A DNA stretch of 64,000 nt, from positions 1,302,001-1,366,000 of the forward strand of contig JABMLP010000005.1 in NCBI GenBank assembly GCA_013176395.1, written 5' to 3'. How positions within the stretch are numbered: the stretch's first letter is position 1; each line of letters begins with the position of its first letter. Below the pieces are notes generated by a model. It was given only the letters and a program-made list of their open reading frames with translations. It did not search any database and was not told the DNA's origin. The DNA comes from Venturia oleaginea. Lineage: Eukaryota > Ascomycota > Dothideomycetes > Venturiales > Venturiaceae. Shown here piece by piece: positions 1 to 10,855 of the stretch. The translations under genes and the position numbers were made by a program.

Positions 1-534
1 AATAACACCCATCTGGAAGCCAGTCTCGTCAAAGCTGTGTGTGTCCTCGTCGTGGACGCCGTACTTGGCTTTAGTATCTGCAACGAGCTTGAACCACGCG
101 CCAATAATCTCTGGATCTTCCTGTAGTATCCTCTGCCTATCATTGGCTCGGTTGAAGGCCATCTTGAGCTCATCTGAGCGCGTAAAGAACCTCTCAGCCC
201 AGTTTTTGCCCACTGGCTCTCCACCGCGTATAGCTAGCAGTTTATTGGCCATATCTGCTACCTCACAAAGCCGGGGCGCAAATCCTCGCGAATCGAGGTC
301 AAGGATGTATCGGACAAGCGTTTGCTCTTCGGTAAGGGTAAGTTTCCGACCATTTGGTGGTGTTTCGAGGATGAATGGGACTCCTTTAACGCGCTCAGAG
401 AGGATTCGCTGTTTAACGTCAAAGGCACGAGCGGCGGCCCGTTGGCTTCGGAATTGGCCGGCTTGAAGGGCTTGGAGTGCGAGCTGGATTCTCCCTTCGT
501 GTTGGAGTAATAGTGCGTTTCGTTGTTCAGACAT
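1..534 (-). CDS. Fot/pogo (DDE_1) transposase, N-terminal part
   Basis: An open frame of 178 codons starts at ATG 534-532 (MSEQRNALLLQHEGRI) and is still open at base 1. Residues 1 to about 60 look like the Psq-type helix-turn-helix of pogo transposases; GRKLTLTEEQTLVRYILDLD and RGFAPRLCEVADM follow, typical of the CENP-B/Tc5-like second DNA-binding domain. The last visible part, THSFDETGFQMGV, contains the first catalytic Asp of the DDE_1 domain (FDE). It is clearly homologous to the element at 756-2567 but differs through the first 60 residues, so it is a related subfamily rather than a recent copy. No stop interrupts the visible part. Expected function: cut-and-paste transposition at TA. 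Confidence 0.8.
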   Translation of the reverse strand, partial: MSEQRNALLLQHEGRIQLALQALQAGQFRSQRAAARAFDVKQRILSERVKGVPFILETPPNGRKLTLTEEQTLVRYILDLDSRGFAPRLCEVADMANKLLAIRGGEPVGKNWAERFFTRSDELKMAFNRANDRQRILQEDPEIIGAWFKLVADTKAKYGVHDEDTHSFDETGFQMGVI

Positions 535-614
535 GATCACATAAGAGGAATGGTAGAAGTCTTGGCAGATTTTGAGCGGTTGGGTGGTTTGAGCGGTTAG
601 GTGGTGGAACAAGT
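1..614 (-). mobile_element. Fot/pogo-type DNA transposon, partial (cut by window edge)
   Basis: The element runs leftwards out of the window. Its 5' end is inferred at 614: the terminal sequence, read on the minus strand, is ACTTGTTCCACCACC next to a TA dinucleotide (615-616), closely matching the end of the neighbouring element at 756 (ACGTATTCCACCACC next to TA). Subterminal CCGCTCAAACCACC-like blocks follow in both. The two elements are divergent, with about 140 bp between their ends. Only the 5' half is visible, so activity cannot be judged. Confidence 0.75.
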
Positions 615-755
615 TATGCCAAATCTCCTGGCTTATACTCCCCTTCGTGCCTGACAAAGTTCGCATCTAATCGTCATCCTTCTTGCATGCATGTTGGTCC
701 TGCTTCGCCCGAAAACCCAAGGCCGTTGGAAACTCGGGGCCAAAAGTTGCGAATA

Positions 756-811
756 ACGTATTCCACCACCGAGGCGGCCACACCACCGAGCCGACCACTT
801 TTCCTTGGCAC
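756..811 (+). repeat. Left terminal inverted repeat of pogo element
   Basis: This arm reads ACGTATTCCACCACCGAGG onwards and ends with CTTTTCCTTGGCAC. Its reverse complement is found at 2529-2567 apart from one missing block. Confidence 0.65.
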
Positions 812-835
812 AGCCCTGATCCTCTTCAACACGCA

Positions 836-2516
836 ATGTCTCAACAACGCAACGCGATAGCCGTTCAAGAAGAAGGCAGAATTGATCTCGCTCTTCAGCC
901 CTATACCTGTGGCCAATTTCAAAGCCTACGGCGCGCTGCTGCAGCCTTCAACATCAAACACCATAGGCTCTCTGATCGGCTCTGCGGAATTACCTCTCCA
1001 TCTCAAACTCGCCCAAACTCCCATAAGCTCACTGCAACAGAAGAGCAAACGCTTTTCCAATATATCCTCGACCTCGATTTGCGAGGATTTGCGCCCCGGC
1101 TGTGTGAGGTGGCAGATATGGCGGATAAACTACTGGGTATACGCGGTGGAGAGCCAGTAGGCAAAAACTGGGCTGAGAGATTCGTAACGCGCTCAGATGA
1201 GCTCAAAATAGCCTTCAACCGAGCCAAGGATAGGCAGAGGATACTACAGGAAGACCCAGAGATTATCGGCGCGTGGTTCAAGCTCGTTGCAGATACTAAA
1301 GCCAAGTACGGCATCCACGACAAGGATACGCACAACTTTGACGAGATTGGCTTCCAGATGGGCGTTATTGGGTCAATGAAGGTCGTCACAGCCTCCGAGA
1401 GACGTAGACGGCCTAATTTGATCCAGCCAGGCGATCGCGAGTGGGTTACAGTTATCCAGAGTATCTGCGCCGCTGGGTATGCGACCCCGCCCTTCATTAT
1501 CTACAAAGGACGCGTTCACATCTCTGCGTGGTATGAGGAGGCAGATATACCACGGAATTGGAAGCTCTCGGTCTCTGAGAACGGCTGGACAAACAACGCG
1601 CTTGGTCCTAAGTAGTTGAAGCACTTTGACGCGCATACAAAGGCGCGTCAAGTAGGGGGGTATAGGCTGCTCATCTTGGACGGCCATGAGAGCCATCTCA
1701 ATCAGGATTTCAAGGACTACTGCCTCGAACATAAGATCATAACGCTCTGTATGCCACCTCATTCATCGCATATCCTCCAGCCGCTTGATGTGGTCTGCTT
1801 CTCGCCGTTGAAGTGCAAGTACTCTCAACGAGTTCGAGACTTGGCACGCCGACGCGTGTACCATATCAACAAAGAAGGCTTCCTCCCGGCCTTCAAAGAC
1901 CGCGTTTTTCGACGTATTTACAGAAGAGAACTGTCGAAAGGCTTTTGAGATGGTAGGGCTAGTCCCTATCAACGCGGAGGTGGTATTGGATCGCCTTGAA
2001 GTACGGCTACGTACCCCACCAGCACCCCCACCGCAGGAGACGCCGTGACAGTCGAAGACTCCAAGCAATACTCAAGAGTTTGGATCTCAATCAAAGCTTG
2101 TACGCGAATCTTTCACTCGGTCACCAGCTACTGCGCAGACTAGCTTCTCTCAGCTTATCAAGGGCGCTGAATTGATGCTGCACCAGAACGCTCTACTTAT
2201 TGCACGAAACCACGAGCTTGAAGAGCAATTGGCAGTAATGACGAAGCGAAAATCGCGCAAAAGGAAGTGGATCCAGCAAGGTGGTACTATAGAGTACGGG
2301 ACTGCAGCAGCGCAGGTAGCTGCTGAGGCGTCTGTAGCGCCTCAGAAATCGAAGAAGGCTCGTGGTAGTGGTGATCAAGAAACAGCCCGGCCAGCTTTAC
2401 GGCGCTGTGGGAACTGCGGCGCGACTGGGCACAATGCGCGATGGTGTAAAAAGCATATTGAGATATCTTCTGAAACAGATTCTATTGTTGATAGCGATAA
2501 AATTGAAGAGGCGTAA
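836..2516 (+). pseudogene. Fot/pogo transposase with two stops and a frameshift
   Basis: The start is ATG 836 (MSQQRNAIAVQEEGRIDLAL). N-terminal helix-turn-helix and Tc5-type DNA-binding regions lead into the DDE_1 core: THNFDEIGFQMG holds the first Asp, LLILDGHESH the second, and the PPHSSHILQPLDV block follows. A CCHC zinc knuckle (CGNCGATGHNARWC, about 2403-2450) lies near the C terminus, as in many fungal pogo proteins. Three lesions kill it: an in-frame TAG at 1613-1615 where a Trp codon fits, a frame change near 1905-1915 in a T-run, and TGA at 2046-2048 where Trp again fits. The TGG to TAG change corresponds to CA to TA on the other strand, as repeat-induced point mutation would give; the TGA does not fit that context. 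Confidence 0.85.
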
Positions 2517-2528
2517 TATGAGTTGGTC

Positions 2529-2567
2529 GTGCCAAGGAAAAGTGGCCGGCTCGGCGATAGAATACGA
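2529..2567 (-). repeat. Right terminal inverted repeat of pogo element
   Basis: It starts GTGCCAAGGAAAAGTGG and ends GAATACGA next to TA. It is about 17 bp shorter than the left arm because one CCACC-type subterminal block is missing. Confidence 0.65.
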
Positions 2568-2569
2568 TA

Positions 2570-2983
2570 TATCTTTCTTTTTCCAAAATGTAAGAAGGGA
2601 TAATGAGTTAGGGAAAGAATAGTATTGAACAAAATCTACCTTTGCCCTTTTTCAATCTACTAATACAAGTTTCGAAAGTAAACACCACCTCAACCGTATT
2701 TTTCCCTTCCCCAAGAAGCTGTCATGAAAATCACATAAAATAAAAAATAAAAATAAATGCGCACACGAAGCGCAAGAATTATTGAGAATGTGTTTCCCCT
2801 TCAAACCCCCCAAAAAAAAAGAGAAAAATCCTCCACGAAAAATTTCGCGCTCAAAAAAAAAGAAGTGTTGAAATAATATCCCTTCAAAAAAGATCCAACA
2901 AAGAGAATTTCGCGTCCAGGACGCAATGAGTGTTAAGAATAAACTTACCTTCAGAAAAGAACCGTCCTATAAAATGTCCGAGC
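2570..2983. other. AT-rich intergenic spacer
   Basis: A-runs and short T-runs lie between the transposon end and the 3' end of agd3. No coding signal is seen. On the minus strand this is the likely 3' untranslated and terminator region of agd3. Confidence 0.6.
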
Positions 2984-5900
2984 TCAAATCGCAAGGGGCG
3001 AGCTGAGTTTCCACGTTATAGCGGACCCGCTCAATGTCGACCATTTGACCACTGGATCATTGCCAACCTTCTCAGATGTGGTTCCAGAAGCAGTGGTCGT
3101 AGCATCGACAGGGAGCGTGAGTGGGATTGGAGCAGAACAGGTGTTACCATTGGCCCCAACATCCACGCTGGCAATGCTTGATGCGTCGGCGGAAAGTGTG
3201 TACTTGGTCGAGTAAACACATTTGTCCCTGGTCATGCGGTTGGCGAATTCTTGAGCGATCATATCGTGCGTGATTGAAATGATTGGCCATGTGGTACTGT
3301 AGATGACAGTGTTAATGGCGACGACGTAATAATTTCAAGGAGAATCTGCTCACAGTCTCGTCATTTCCTGGGCGACAGTCTCGACCCAGATCTGAATCAA
3401 AGACATCTTCCCAGATTGCGTTCCGACGGTGTAAGGATCAACATCAATCTGCCTGAGATTGGCTTGATGAAACATGAAGCTGGCAGGGTTAGCAAAAGAC
3501 AGGTCAGCGAAACAAGCGTGAGAGAGAAAGGGTTAAGCATACGGGTCTTGGTGAAGCGCGAGAAGGTGACGAATATTCACAGCTTTGGAATTGACCAATA
3601 AGGCTGCAAAGTCACCTTGTCCTCCAGACGTGTTTACCCATTCTGCAGTTGTGCAAGCTGGAAGATCGCAATTGTAGAAGATGGTGGTGGCTGGTTCCAA
3701 AGTCAGTGTCATTTAAGGTCTGTGCCAAAACGGACTTACCCCAGCGAGGAAGAATCAAGAGACCATCATAGCCATTTTGAGCGACAGAAGAAACCAGGGG
3801 CCAGAACTCATTTTGCTGTGACCAATTAGCACTCGCCACCTGAAACGAGAAGAGTTGAGCACGTACTTGGTTCCTCAGTGGCAGGCGGGTGTTGTCGCCG
3901 ACAACCGCTGTAATTCCGTTATCCATAAATGCCTTAATGGCATCGCCATTGTGTAGACCCGTGATGGCAGGTGGGATGAGACCTTTAGGCGAGAACTTGG
4001 CAGCTGAGTCAATGCCAACTTGAGACATCCATTTCTTGTTGAAGAATATCTCTTTGTTCGTGTCGGAATAAGTTGCATTGTTGAGTGACTCGTGAGCAAA
4101 AGTATGCGAGACATGCGCAAATGCATCACGGTTCGCTGGTACCTGGAACCAATTTGCGAGAGGGTCGTTAGAAGCGCAAGCCAAAGACCAACTGTAGGAA
4201 GCCGGGGACGTAGGCCAAATATCTGTGCCAGTTCCTAAAGGTTTTTGAAACTCAAGACTACAATTTGTTAATGAATTTCTCAGATCGCAACGTGGGACCA
4301 CTTACGGAGTAGCAGGTCCGTCTTCGAAATAGATAGGCTGGGCGGGATTACAGCTAGTGCTGCCAGCCGTCGTATTGAGAGCATACATGATATCTCCATT
4401 GCCATTATGTCCAAGTTCCATAAAGTACGCAGACCCTGGAGCAAGTCTCGTGTTCAAATTGGCCATCCAGCTGACGTGAGCGTCGAGATCAGCGGGTCTA
4501 AGGCGGAAAATCTTTCCAGCAGGAGAATACATAGATGTGGGCAAATGCACATCATCAACCTGAGTTCCGAGAAGAACGCGACGACGTCCAGCAACTGTAT
4601 AGCGTTAATGAGGAACATGTCGGGTTAGTAGTTCGAACTCACAAAGCCCTCTAGTAACCCAATGAATATATGAATGCTGGATGTATGTCGAGGTAGTGGA
4701 CCAGTCAGTGGCAAAAGACGTGAACCAAGCCATTTGCTGTCTCTTTCCAAATTGATTGATGACAGCCGCAGTCGTGGTCGATGTAAAGGATCCACCTGGA
4801 CCGAATTGAGCAACCTCCCAAGTCGTAGATGGATCAGTGATAGTAGCAGGGTAATGCCAAAGTCCTTGAGAGCTGACAGTAGCTCCACTATTGTATCTTA
4901 GTGGTGAAACAAATTTGGGAGTGGGGCCTTAACATACACGACAAGTCCGGCAGTAGGAAAGCCAGTTGTATTACTCATGCTAACCAGCTGCTCGACACCA
5001 GAATCACAGCATCCTGCTCCTGCAATTGCAGTTGTGGTACCAAAGTCTTGGCTAGGATACACATCGAGTCGTACCATGCGCACGCCAAATGTGGTTTGAT
5101 AATCGAACAGGTGCTGCCATTGTGATGCTGTGAGGGCACTTGCGAAACCAGAGGAATAATCATAGGACACTTCTCCTAGGACAATAATACCACCGTAGTT
5201 GCCGTCCGTGGCAGTCGAATTTAGAACCGGAAGAGCGATACCGGATGAAGGCACCGTGACCAACTGGAAAGGTATTCCATAGCCTAATAGACCGGACGTT
5301 GCAGAATATGCTGAGACCGAGTCTCGAGCAAAGACGAGGATCTTCCCGTTGACCGTAATTGGACCGGCAGATGGAGCTGCTGCAGCGGAGCTGGAAGAGC
5401 TGCTTGCTGCCGCAGATGACGAGCTTGAGATGAGAGCAGAAGCACTGATCGACGCTTTTAATAAAGAATCGCTGGAGCTCGAAGCTGCTACCGATGACAC
5501 ACTGGAAGATGAGGCGCTGTTTGACGCATTCGATGAAGAGTTGCTGAGGCTCAAAGCGTCTAAAACTAGCCCGCTTGGAGAAGAAGGAGCGCTGGGCGAC
5601 GCACTAGAGCTCAAAGCTGCTACCAATGACGCGCTGGAAAAAGAATCGCTAGTCGGCGCACTTAATGAAGATGGGCTGGAGCTCGAAGGGGCTAACAATA
5701 GCCCACTTGGAGAAGAAGAAGCCCTGGCCGACACATTTGACGAAAAGTCGCTGGAACTTGAAGCGGCCAACGATGAAGCGTTTAAAGAGGACGAAGCACT
5801 TGCTGACGCCCTCAATAAAGGTTCGCTGAGACTGGAAGCTGCTGCCGATGACGCACTTGAAGAGGAAGCGCTGGCCAATGAGGCACTTGAAGAAGATTGA

Positions 5901-6678
5901 CTGAAGCTCAAAGCGGCCAACAAATGAGAAGAAGAAGAAGCGCTGGCTAAGGAGGCATTTGAAGAAGATTGGCTGGAACTCAAAGCGGCCAACAATAGAG
6001 TAGGAGAAGCGGTGGCCGAGGAGGCACTTAACAAAATTTGGCTCGACACTGATGCACTTGAAATTACCTTGGTGGCAGAATCTGGCAATGAAGCTGCATC
6101 GCTGGAAGGCAAAACGCTAGATCTCGAAGGGACGGCACTGGACAAGCCAAGAGTTCATTAGTATGACATATCCAAGGAATTGGCTTGTGAACATACCTCG
6201 ACAACACAGCGAGATTGAGTGAAACTCCCGACGAAGAGCTAGAGGGCTCGATAGACGCTTTGAACGACGAGGGAGAAGCGGTGACGTTGTGGATCGAAGA
6301 GAGACTGGACTGAGCACTCGGAACCACGGCCAAGACCACAGACGGGGATAGAGAAATGGTCGTAGCTCGAGAGGATGAAGAAGAGGCACCGAGGCTCAAG
6401 AACGGAGGAATGCTGATCGATGTAGAAGAAATCCTTGATGAGGAAGATGGAACGGAAGCCTTTAACAGAGAAGATGATGATGATATTGTAGCTTTGACGG
6501 AGCTATTCGGGCTGACAGAGGACGACGAATGGTTTGTTGACAGAATGATTGATGAGGCAGTCGTAGTAATGACAGGCTTGCTGGAAGTGATTGACGAAGT
6601 GGGTGATAACTTTGTAACTGTAGTTGTAGTAGTGATTGTGAGACCCAACAACTGCAAAGCTGATGATAGGAGCGCCAT
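2984..6678 (-). CDS. agd3: Secreted polysaccharide deacetylase, Agd3-like (GAG deacetylase)
   Basis: Nine exons (6678-6197, 6137-4938, 4887-4643, 4594-4306, 4257-3867, 3815-3740, 3690-3543, 3479-3354, 3296-2984) join to 1,089 codons plus stop, with GT-AG introns of 48-63 nt. A short hydrophobic N terminus (MALLSSALQLLGLTI) suggests secretion. Residues of roughly 20-440 are extremely Ser/Ala-rich; the folded part starts near ITVNGKILVFARDS. LLGTQVDDVHL (Asp656-Asp657) and SHTFAHE (His790, His794) fit the metal-binding Asp and H-x3-H of polysaccharide deacetylases. In A. fumigatus Agd3 (CE18) partly deacetylates galactosaminogalactan outside the cell, making it cationic and adhesive. Neighbours uge3 and gtb3 support this role. 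The Ser-rich region reads as an open acidic frame on the other strand (5349-5900), a composition artefact. Confidence 0.9.
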
Positions 6679-7907
6679 GGCGCCAAAATGATGGTGCCGA
6701 AACGGTAGTTTTGCAAAAGAGCACCTAAAAAGAGAATTTCATGGAAGAGGGAGAGAGAAGGAATGTAGAGATATCGATGCAAAGGAATCCGACTGGTCAG
6801 TCTCTAATTGAATATGAGAGCAAGAGGGTCCTCAGTATTTTATGAGTATGAAGAGAAGAAGATCGAGTCAACCCCAATCGCATCATAGTGAGCGAGAACA
6901 ATGGCTAGAATGGCCCTTTATTCGACATCCGAGGCCTAATTCGAGTGGCTTTGACGAATTTTGGTGAACTGACGTTCAGGTAGCAGCAAGGAATTTCCGT
7001 CCAGATCGAAATTATTCAGCTCTGAATTCGATCCTGGGATGAACGGCATGCCTCAGGAGGTGTAGCCTGGCATGTTGACATGGAATCCCACAGCAATGGT
7101 AAAGATTCCTGATTTGCCACAGTACTTGTGGCTTACTAGAGGAAGGAGAAGCATGAGTATCTGCAAAGCTATTACTGAAAGCGGAAGCACTTCAAGAAGT
7201 CTGGACATGGAAATGGTCGTAGGAAAGCGTAATGTCGTTAGAGCCGACGGAGAGTCAGCATCGAGCCTCTATAATTGGGATATCAGACCGGGACTAAGCA
7301 GCAATGGGAGTCTGTATCCTTGACATGACTGCCGGATGCACTGGGTGTGGCCATGGTCCTGGAGATGATGGTGATGGGTCTATCAGCATGTCATGTAATT
7401 GTCAGGTGATGAGTCGTGACAGCGTACCACAGGAGTACAAGCAGCCACAACCCACATGATTGTTTGGTACGCACCGGCGTGCCATATGTCAGTCAGGTAT
7501 TCAGTGTCTCTGGTGCCTGGTCCAATGAACCATGAAATGGATTTTCGACGTGTTGGTGTGTGGCGTCGTCGGCTTGAGTCGCTCGAGGTCGGAAGAATGA
7601 AAGGCGCTTGGGCTGTGCACGGCTAGCCTTTGAATTCCGACCTCAAGTCATGACATGAATCCCGTATCAGGAAAATGTCAAAGAAATTCGTTGCAACTAT
7701 GATAACGGAGCGAAATAGAAACTCCAAATTGAATAGTGAACCTTCATTGCTATAGTTGTACAATGATCCACATAGTACTAATTAAGCGAAACAGACTACA
7801 ATCTCAGAAAACATTTCCCCAACAAACCATGTGTGCTAAATGTTGCCATGATGAGAATTTCCTCTTGTGTATTCCTCCACCAGCCAAGAACTCAAAACAA
7901 AGCCAAA
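6679..7907. other. Intergenic region between agd3 and uge3
   Basis: About 1.2 kb holds the agd3 promoter (right of 6678) and the uge3 3' region. I see no coding sequence with splice support and no strong repeat. Confidence 0.5.
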
Positions 7908-9242
7908 TTATGCCTCCACAGCCTTGGCCTTACAAACGTAATTCCACGTGTCTCTCGCGCACTCATCCAAGGTCTTCTCGGCCTTCCATCCCAAGTGTCT
8001 CTCCGCAAAAGCCGTGGCAGCTACACAAAGTCCAACATCACCAGCACGCCTTCCTACACGTTGGGCAGGTATGGTGCGACCAGTGACCCTTTCCAAGCTA
8101 TCAACAACTTCGGCCACCGAAGAACCGTTCCCGGTGCCTAGATTGTAGACGGCGAACGATTGGTCAATTGTTTTATTGAGTATGGCGGCCATGGCTGAGA
8201 TGTGCCCTCGAGCAAGGTCCACTACGTGGATGAAGTCCCTGATAGCCGTCCCATCCGCAGTGTCCCAGTCAGAGCCGAAGATTTTCAGAAATGTAGATGG
8301 GTCTTGAAGAACTCGCGTAACAACCGGGAACAGGTTGGTAGGTTTCTGTCGAGGGTCTTCACCTAGCAGTCCAGATTCATGACATCCCACGGGATTAAAG
8401 TATCGAAGAGCGCATATCTTCCATGAGTCATCGGCCTTGGCGACGTCGGCTAAGATGGCCTCGGAGAAGTACTTGGTGCGTCCGTAGGGCGATGTCAACC
8501 CGTTGGCTCCTGTCATGCGAAGTCTTTCGACGCCGTCCTCATCTTTGTAAATTTCTGGGTGATGGACGAGGTCGCTCTCGGTCAATGGGATCCCTCGGTT
8601 CGCTTTGTCGCCATATACCGTAGCCGACGAGGAGAACACAAAGTTGTTGATTCCAAATCCTTTGAGTAAGACCAGTAAATCGACAAGTCCGCAAACATTG
8701 TTCTGGTAATAGGATAGCGGAGAGTGAATGGATTCTTCTACCGATTTGAAGGCGGCGAAATGAATGACGCCGGAAATTCTGGAGTGAGACTGCGGAGTCC
8801 CGATTAGGTTCAACGACGGGACATCCGCGGTCGGTGCCCCATTCGAGTTCAGATACCTCGCGAGGACCGTTCGCATCTTTGGACTGCGATAGTCCATCGA
8901 ATACATTTGAAGCGAGGGAGCTGTTCCGCCAAGTTGCTTGAAGTAACTTTTGGCGAGCGTGCGAATACGGCTCAAGGTAAGCTCGTAGGAATTGCTCAAA
9001 TCATCTACGACGATGACATTGTATCCTTCCTTGAGGAGCTCGAGTGTGGTGTGGGAACCGATATATCCCAGACCCCCAATGACAAGAATATACTGGCGAT
9101 GGTCTTGGGGAACGGGGATTTCCCAGTCGTCGCCGGGACCTACTTCTGGTGAAGATGGTGGAGAAGATGAGACGGGTGATGATGACGACGAAGAGGACGA
9201 GGACAGAGCGATCGAGTTGTGGGCTAGCTGGAGAAAGGACAT
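7908..9242 (-). CDS. uge3: UDP-glucose/UDP-GlcNAc 4-epimerase, Uge3-like
   Basis: One uninterrupted frame of 444 residues starts at ATG 9242. After a Ser/Pro-rich extension of about 50 residues, the NAD-binding motif GGLGYIGS (56-63) begins a GalE-type short-chain dehydrogenase. The catalytic triad is visible as Ser206 in FSSSATVYGD and Tyr253/Lys257 in SPYGRTK. Cys406 (GDVGLC) aligns with human GALE Cys297 and E. coli GalE Tyr299; a small residue there permits N-acetylated substrates, so the enzyme probably makes both UDP-galactose and UDP-GalNAc. That is the known dual role of A. fumigatus Uge3 in GAG synthesis. It is tandem with agd3 on the same strand and divergent from gtb3. Confidence 0.92.
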   Translation of the reverse strand: MSFLQLAHNSIALSSSSSSSSSPVSSSPPSSPEVGPGDDWEIPVPQDHRQYILVIGGLGYIGSHTTLELLKEGYNVIVVDDLSNSYELTLSRIRTLAKSYFKQLGGTAPSLQMYSMDYRSPKMRTVLARYLNSNGAPTADVPSLNLIGTPQSHSRISGVIHFAAFKSVEESIHSPLSYYQNNVCGLVDLLVLLKGFGINNFVFSSSATVYGDKANRGIPLTESDLVHHPEIYKDEDGVERLRMTGANGLTSPYGRTKYFSEAILADVAKADDSWKICALRYFNPVGCHESGLLGEDPRQKPTNLFPVVTRVLQDPSTFLKIFGSDWDTADGTAIRDFIHVVDLARGHISAMAAILNKTIDQSFAVYNLGTGNGSSVAEVVDSLERVTGRTIPAQRVGRRAGDVGLCVAATAFAERHLGWKAEKTLDECARDTWNYVCKAKAVEA

Positions 9243-9414
9243 TTTAACGATAGTGGATGGCTCCCTCGTGGTTATCGCCAGGGAATACGGCGAGCAAGAT
9301 TAGTGTTGTGTAAAATTGAGGAAATACGAATGAAGGTGGTGAGGAGTCAAGACTTTCAATGGTTATCAATAGAAAATGAATGTGATGGATGTTACTGAAC
9401 GAGTGAAGTTGGTA

Positions 9415-9427
9415 CCCTTATAAAGGA
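9415..9427 (-). promoter_or_regulatory. Possible TATA box upstream of uge3
   Basis: The minus strand reads CCTTTATAAGGG about 175 bases upstream of the uge3 ATG. The match is short and the transcription start is unknown. Confidence 0.3.
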
Positions 9428-10043
9428 TACTGTGGTGAATGGGGTGAATATGAGGTTGCCCTACAAGTGGGTTCCTCATTGTTTCTGGAATTGTCGAATC
9501 AGGGTTTGCAACACCCTTTTGACGGTGGCTGAAGAAACCTGATTAGCAGTGACAGCGGGTGTCCCGCAGTCTCGGCTGTTCAGGGGATGCGCTAAACATG
9601 AAGAAAGGAAACAATGGCCGGATGAGGTGACGAGGGTATACTCATTGCTGTAAATCTCCTGTAGAATGAAACGAGTATACCCATATTTGCACAGAGTCTA
9701 TGCTTGAAACAAGTTTGGCCGTTGTTTTTCTTACTAACACAATAGGATCTTGTCGTATTCTCACAGTAGTAAGGGCTGAGTCGTCTGTCTTATTGCAATA
9801 TGCATTCCCTCTTTCGTCAAAGGTTACATGTTGGACTTTCTGATCTTCAGGCAAATCTTCATCCTCTTTCCGGAAAAGACGAACTTGGTGGAAGAAACTT
9901 GGTAGCATGGAATCATTGTGAAGTACTTTTGAGGTTGTCAGATCTGGTGGTAGGTTCAACACCAGCTCAGGGGCATGATTGTGGTGTCGATGGTCGATGG
10001 AGGGTAGTCGCGATGGTGGATGGTAGATGGTCGACGGTGGATA

Positions 10044-10184
10044 GTCGATAGTCGATAGTCGATGGTCGATGGTCGATGGTCGATGGTCGATGGTCGATGG
10101 TCGATGGTCGATGGTCGATGGTCGATGGTCGATGGTCGATGGTCGATGGTCGATGGTCGATGGTCGATGGTCGATGATCGATGG
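10044..10184. repeat. 7-bp minisatellite (GTCGATG)n
   Basis: About 20 near-perfect tandem copies of GTCGATG occupy 141 bp, the first two reading GTCGATA. Looser GATGG/TCGA units extend back to about 9985. It lies between the divergent uge3 and gtb3 starts, about 670 bp upstream of gtb3. Because 7 is not a multiple of 3, long meaningless frames appear on both strands. Confidence 0.95.
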
Positions 10185-10855
10185 TTAGTGGTTGATGGTG
10201 AATGGGCGATGGCGGGGCTGTACCTGAGAGAAGCGTTGCTAGCTTGATGGTCCCTGACAGTGGTGTCGCAGTGGTGGCCGTCGCCATATAGATCTTTTGG
10301 GACCGTGAGTGTCAGAGTCCCTGCGAGGAAGTGGGAAGCTGACTCGGGCGCCTTGGCAGCATGTGATTTGCACGTCGTACCTCAAAATACTCTCCGCTTC
10401 GCCATCCACTGGTCACCCACCACATCCCGATCCATCTCCCGAGCCTGGGGCGCCATCTCTCCATCTCTCCATAATGGCCATGGCCATAGTGACCAAACTG
10501 TTGACCCCTTGACTCGCCATGCCACTCTGCTATGCAGACCCCGTCCGAGTCGTGCATACTTCCTCGCGAAGCTGACCACGGTTTTGGTGTTAGCCTATGT
10601 TGCAACCCTGATTGAATATGGCTTTGCACTTCTATTTCGGATCACAATGTTTGGACTAGGTACACCTTCTCCACCTGAGTAATGGCTAGATCGGAAGGCG
10701 AGACACTCTAAGGCCATTCATGACGATGACTACTGTTTTCGAACTAATCTTCGCCGATGGAATTCTGTGTACTCTTCTCGCTCAGATAATTCCCACTCCT
10801 TCACAATTCTCTTCTCTTTCACGAGGCCTTTGAGTGTGTTTCTGATTGTTAACAA

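Larger units (their letters stand above)
756..2567 (+). mobile_element. Fot/pogo-type DNA transposon, complete length but inactivated
   Basis: The 1.8-kb element has a left terminal inverted repeat at about 756-811 and a right one at about 2529-2567. They share GTGCCAAGGAAAAGTGG and CGGCTCGG as inverted sequence plus the outer GAATACG; the right arm lacks one inner block. TA dinucleotides flank both ends (754-755 and 2568-2569), as expected for Tc1/mariner-pogo insertion. The transposase inside is broken, so the copy can move only if helped in trans. Confidence 0.75.
9243..10855. other. Shared divergent promoter region of uge3 and gtb3
   Basis: The 1.6-kb gap contains the minisatellite and 5' flanks of both genes. 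A minus-strand open stretch at 9642-9962 has protein-like composition but no ATG and no usable splice junction, so I do not call it a gene. Confidence 0.5.

Noticed and set aside
5349..5900. A 183-codon acidic frame opposite agd3
   Set aside because: It is the reverse complement of Ser/Ala-rich repeats, which always reads as open acidic sequence. The spliced minus-strand gene explains it.
9642..9962. Minus-strand frame in the uge3-gtb3 gap with protein-like composition
   Set aside because: It lacks an ATG, and joining it to a possible exon starting at 10287 across the minisatellite breaks the frame at every AG acceptor.
9967..10287. Minus-strand frame with a repeated seven-residue motif
   Set aside because: The repeated peptide is only the translation of the 7-bp minisatellite.
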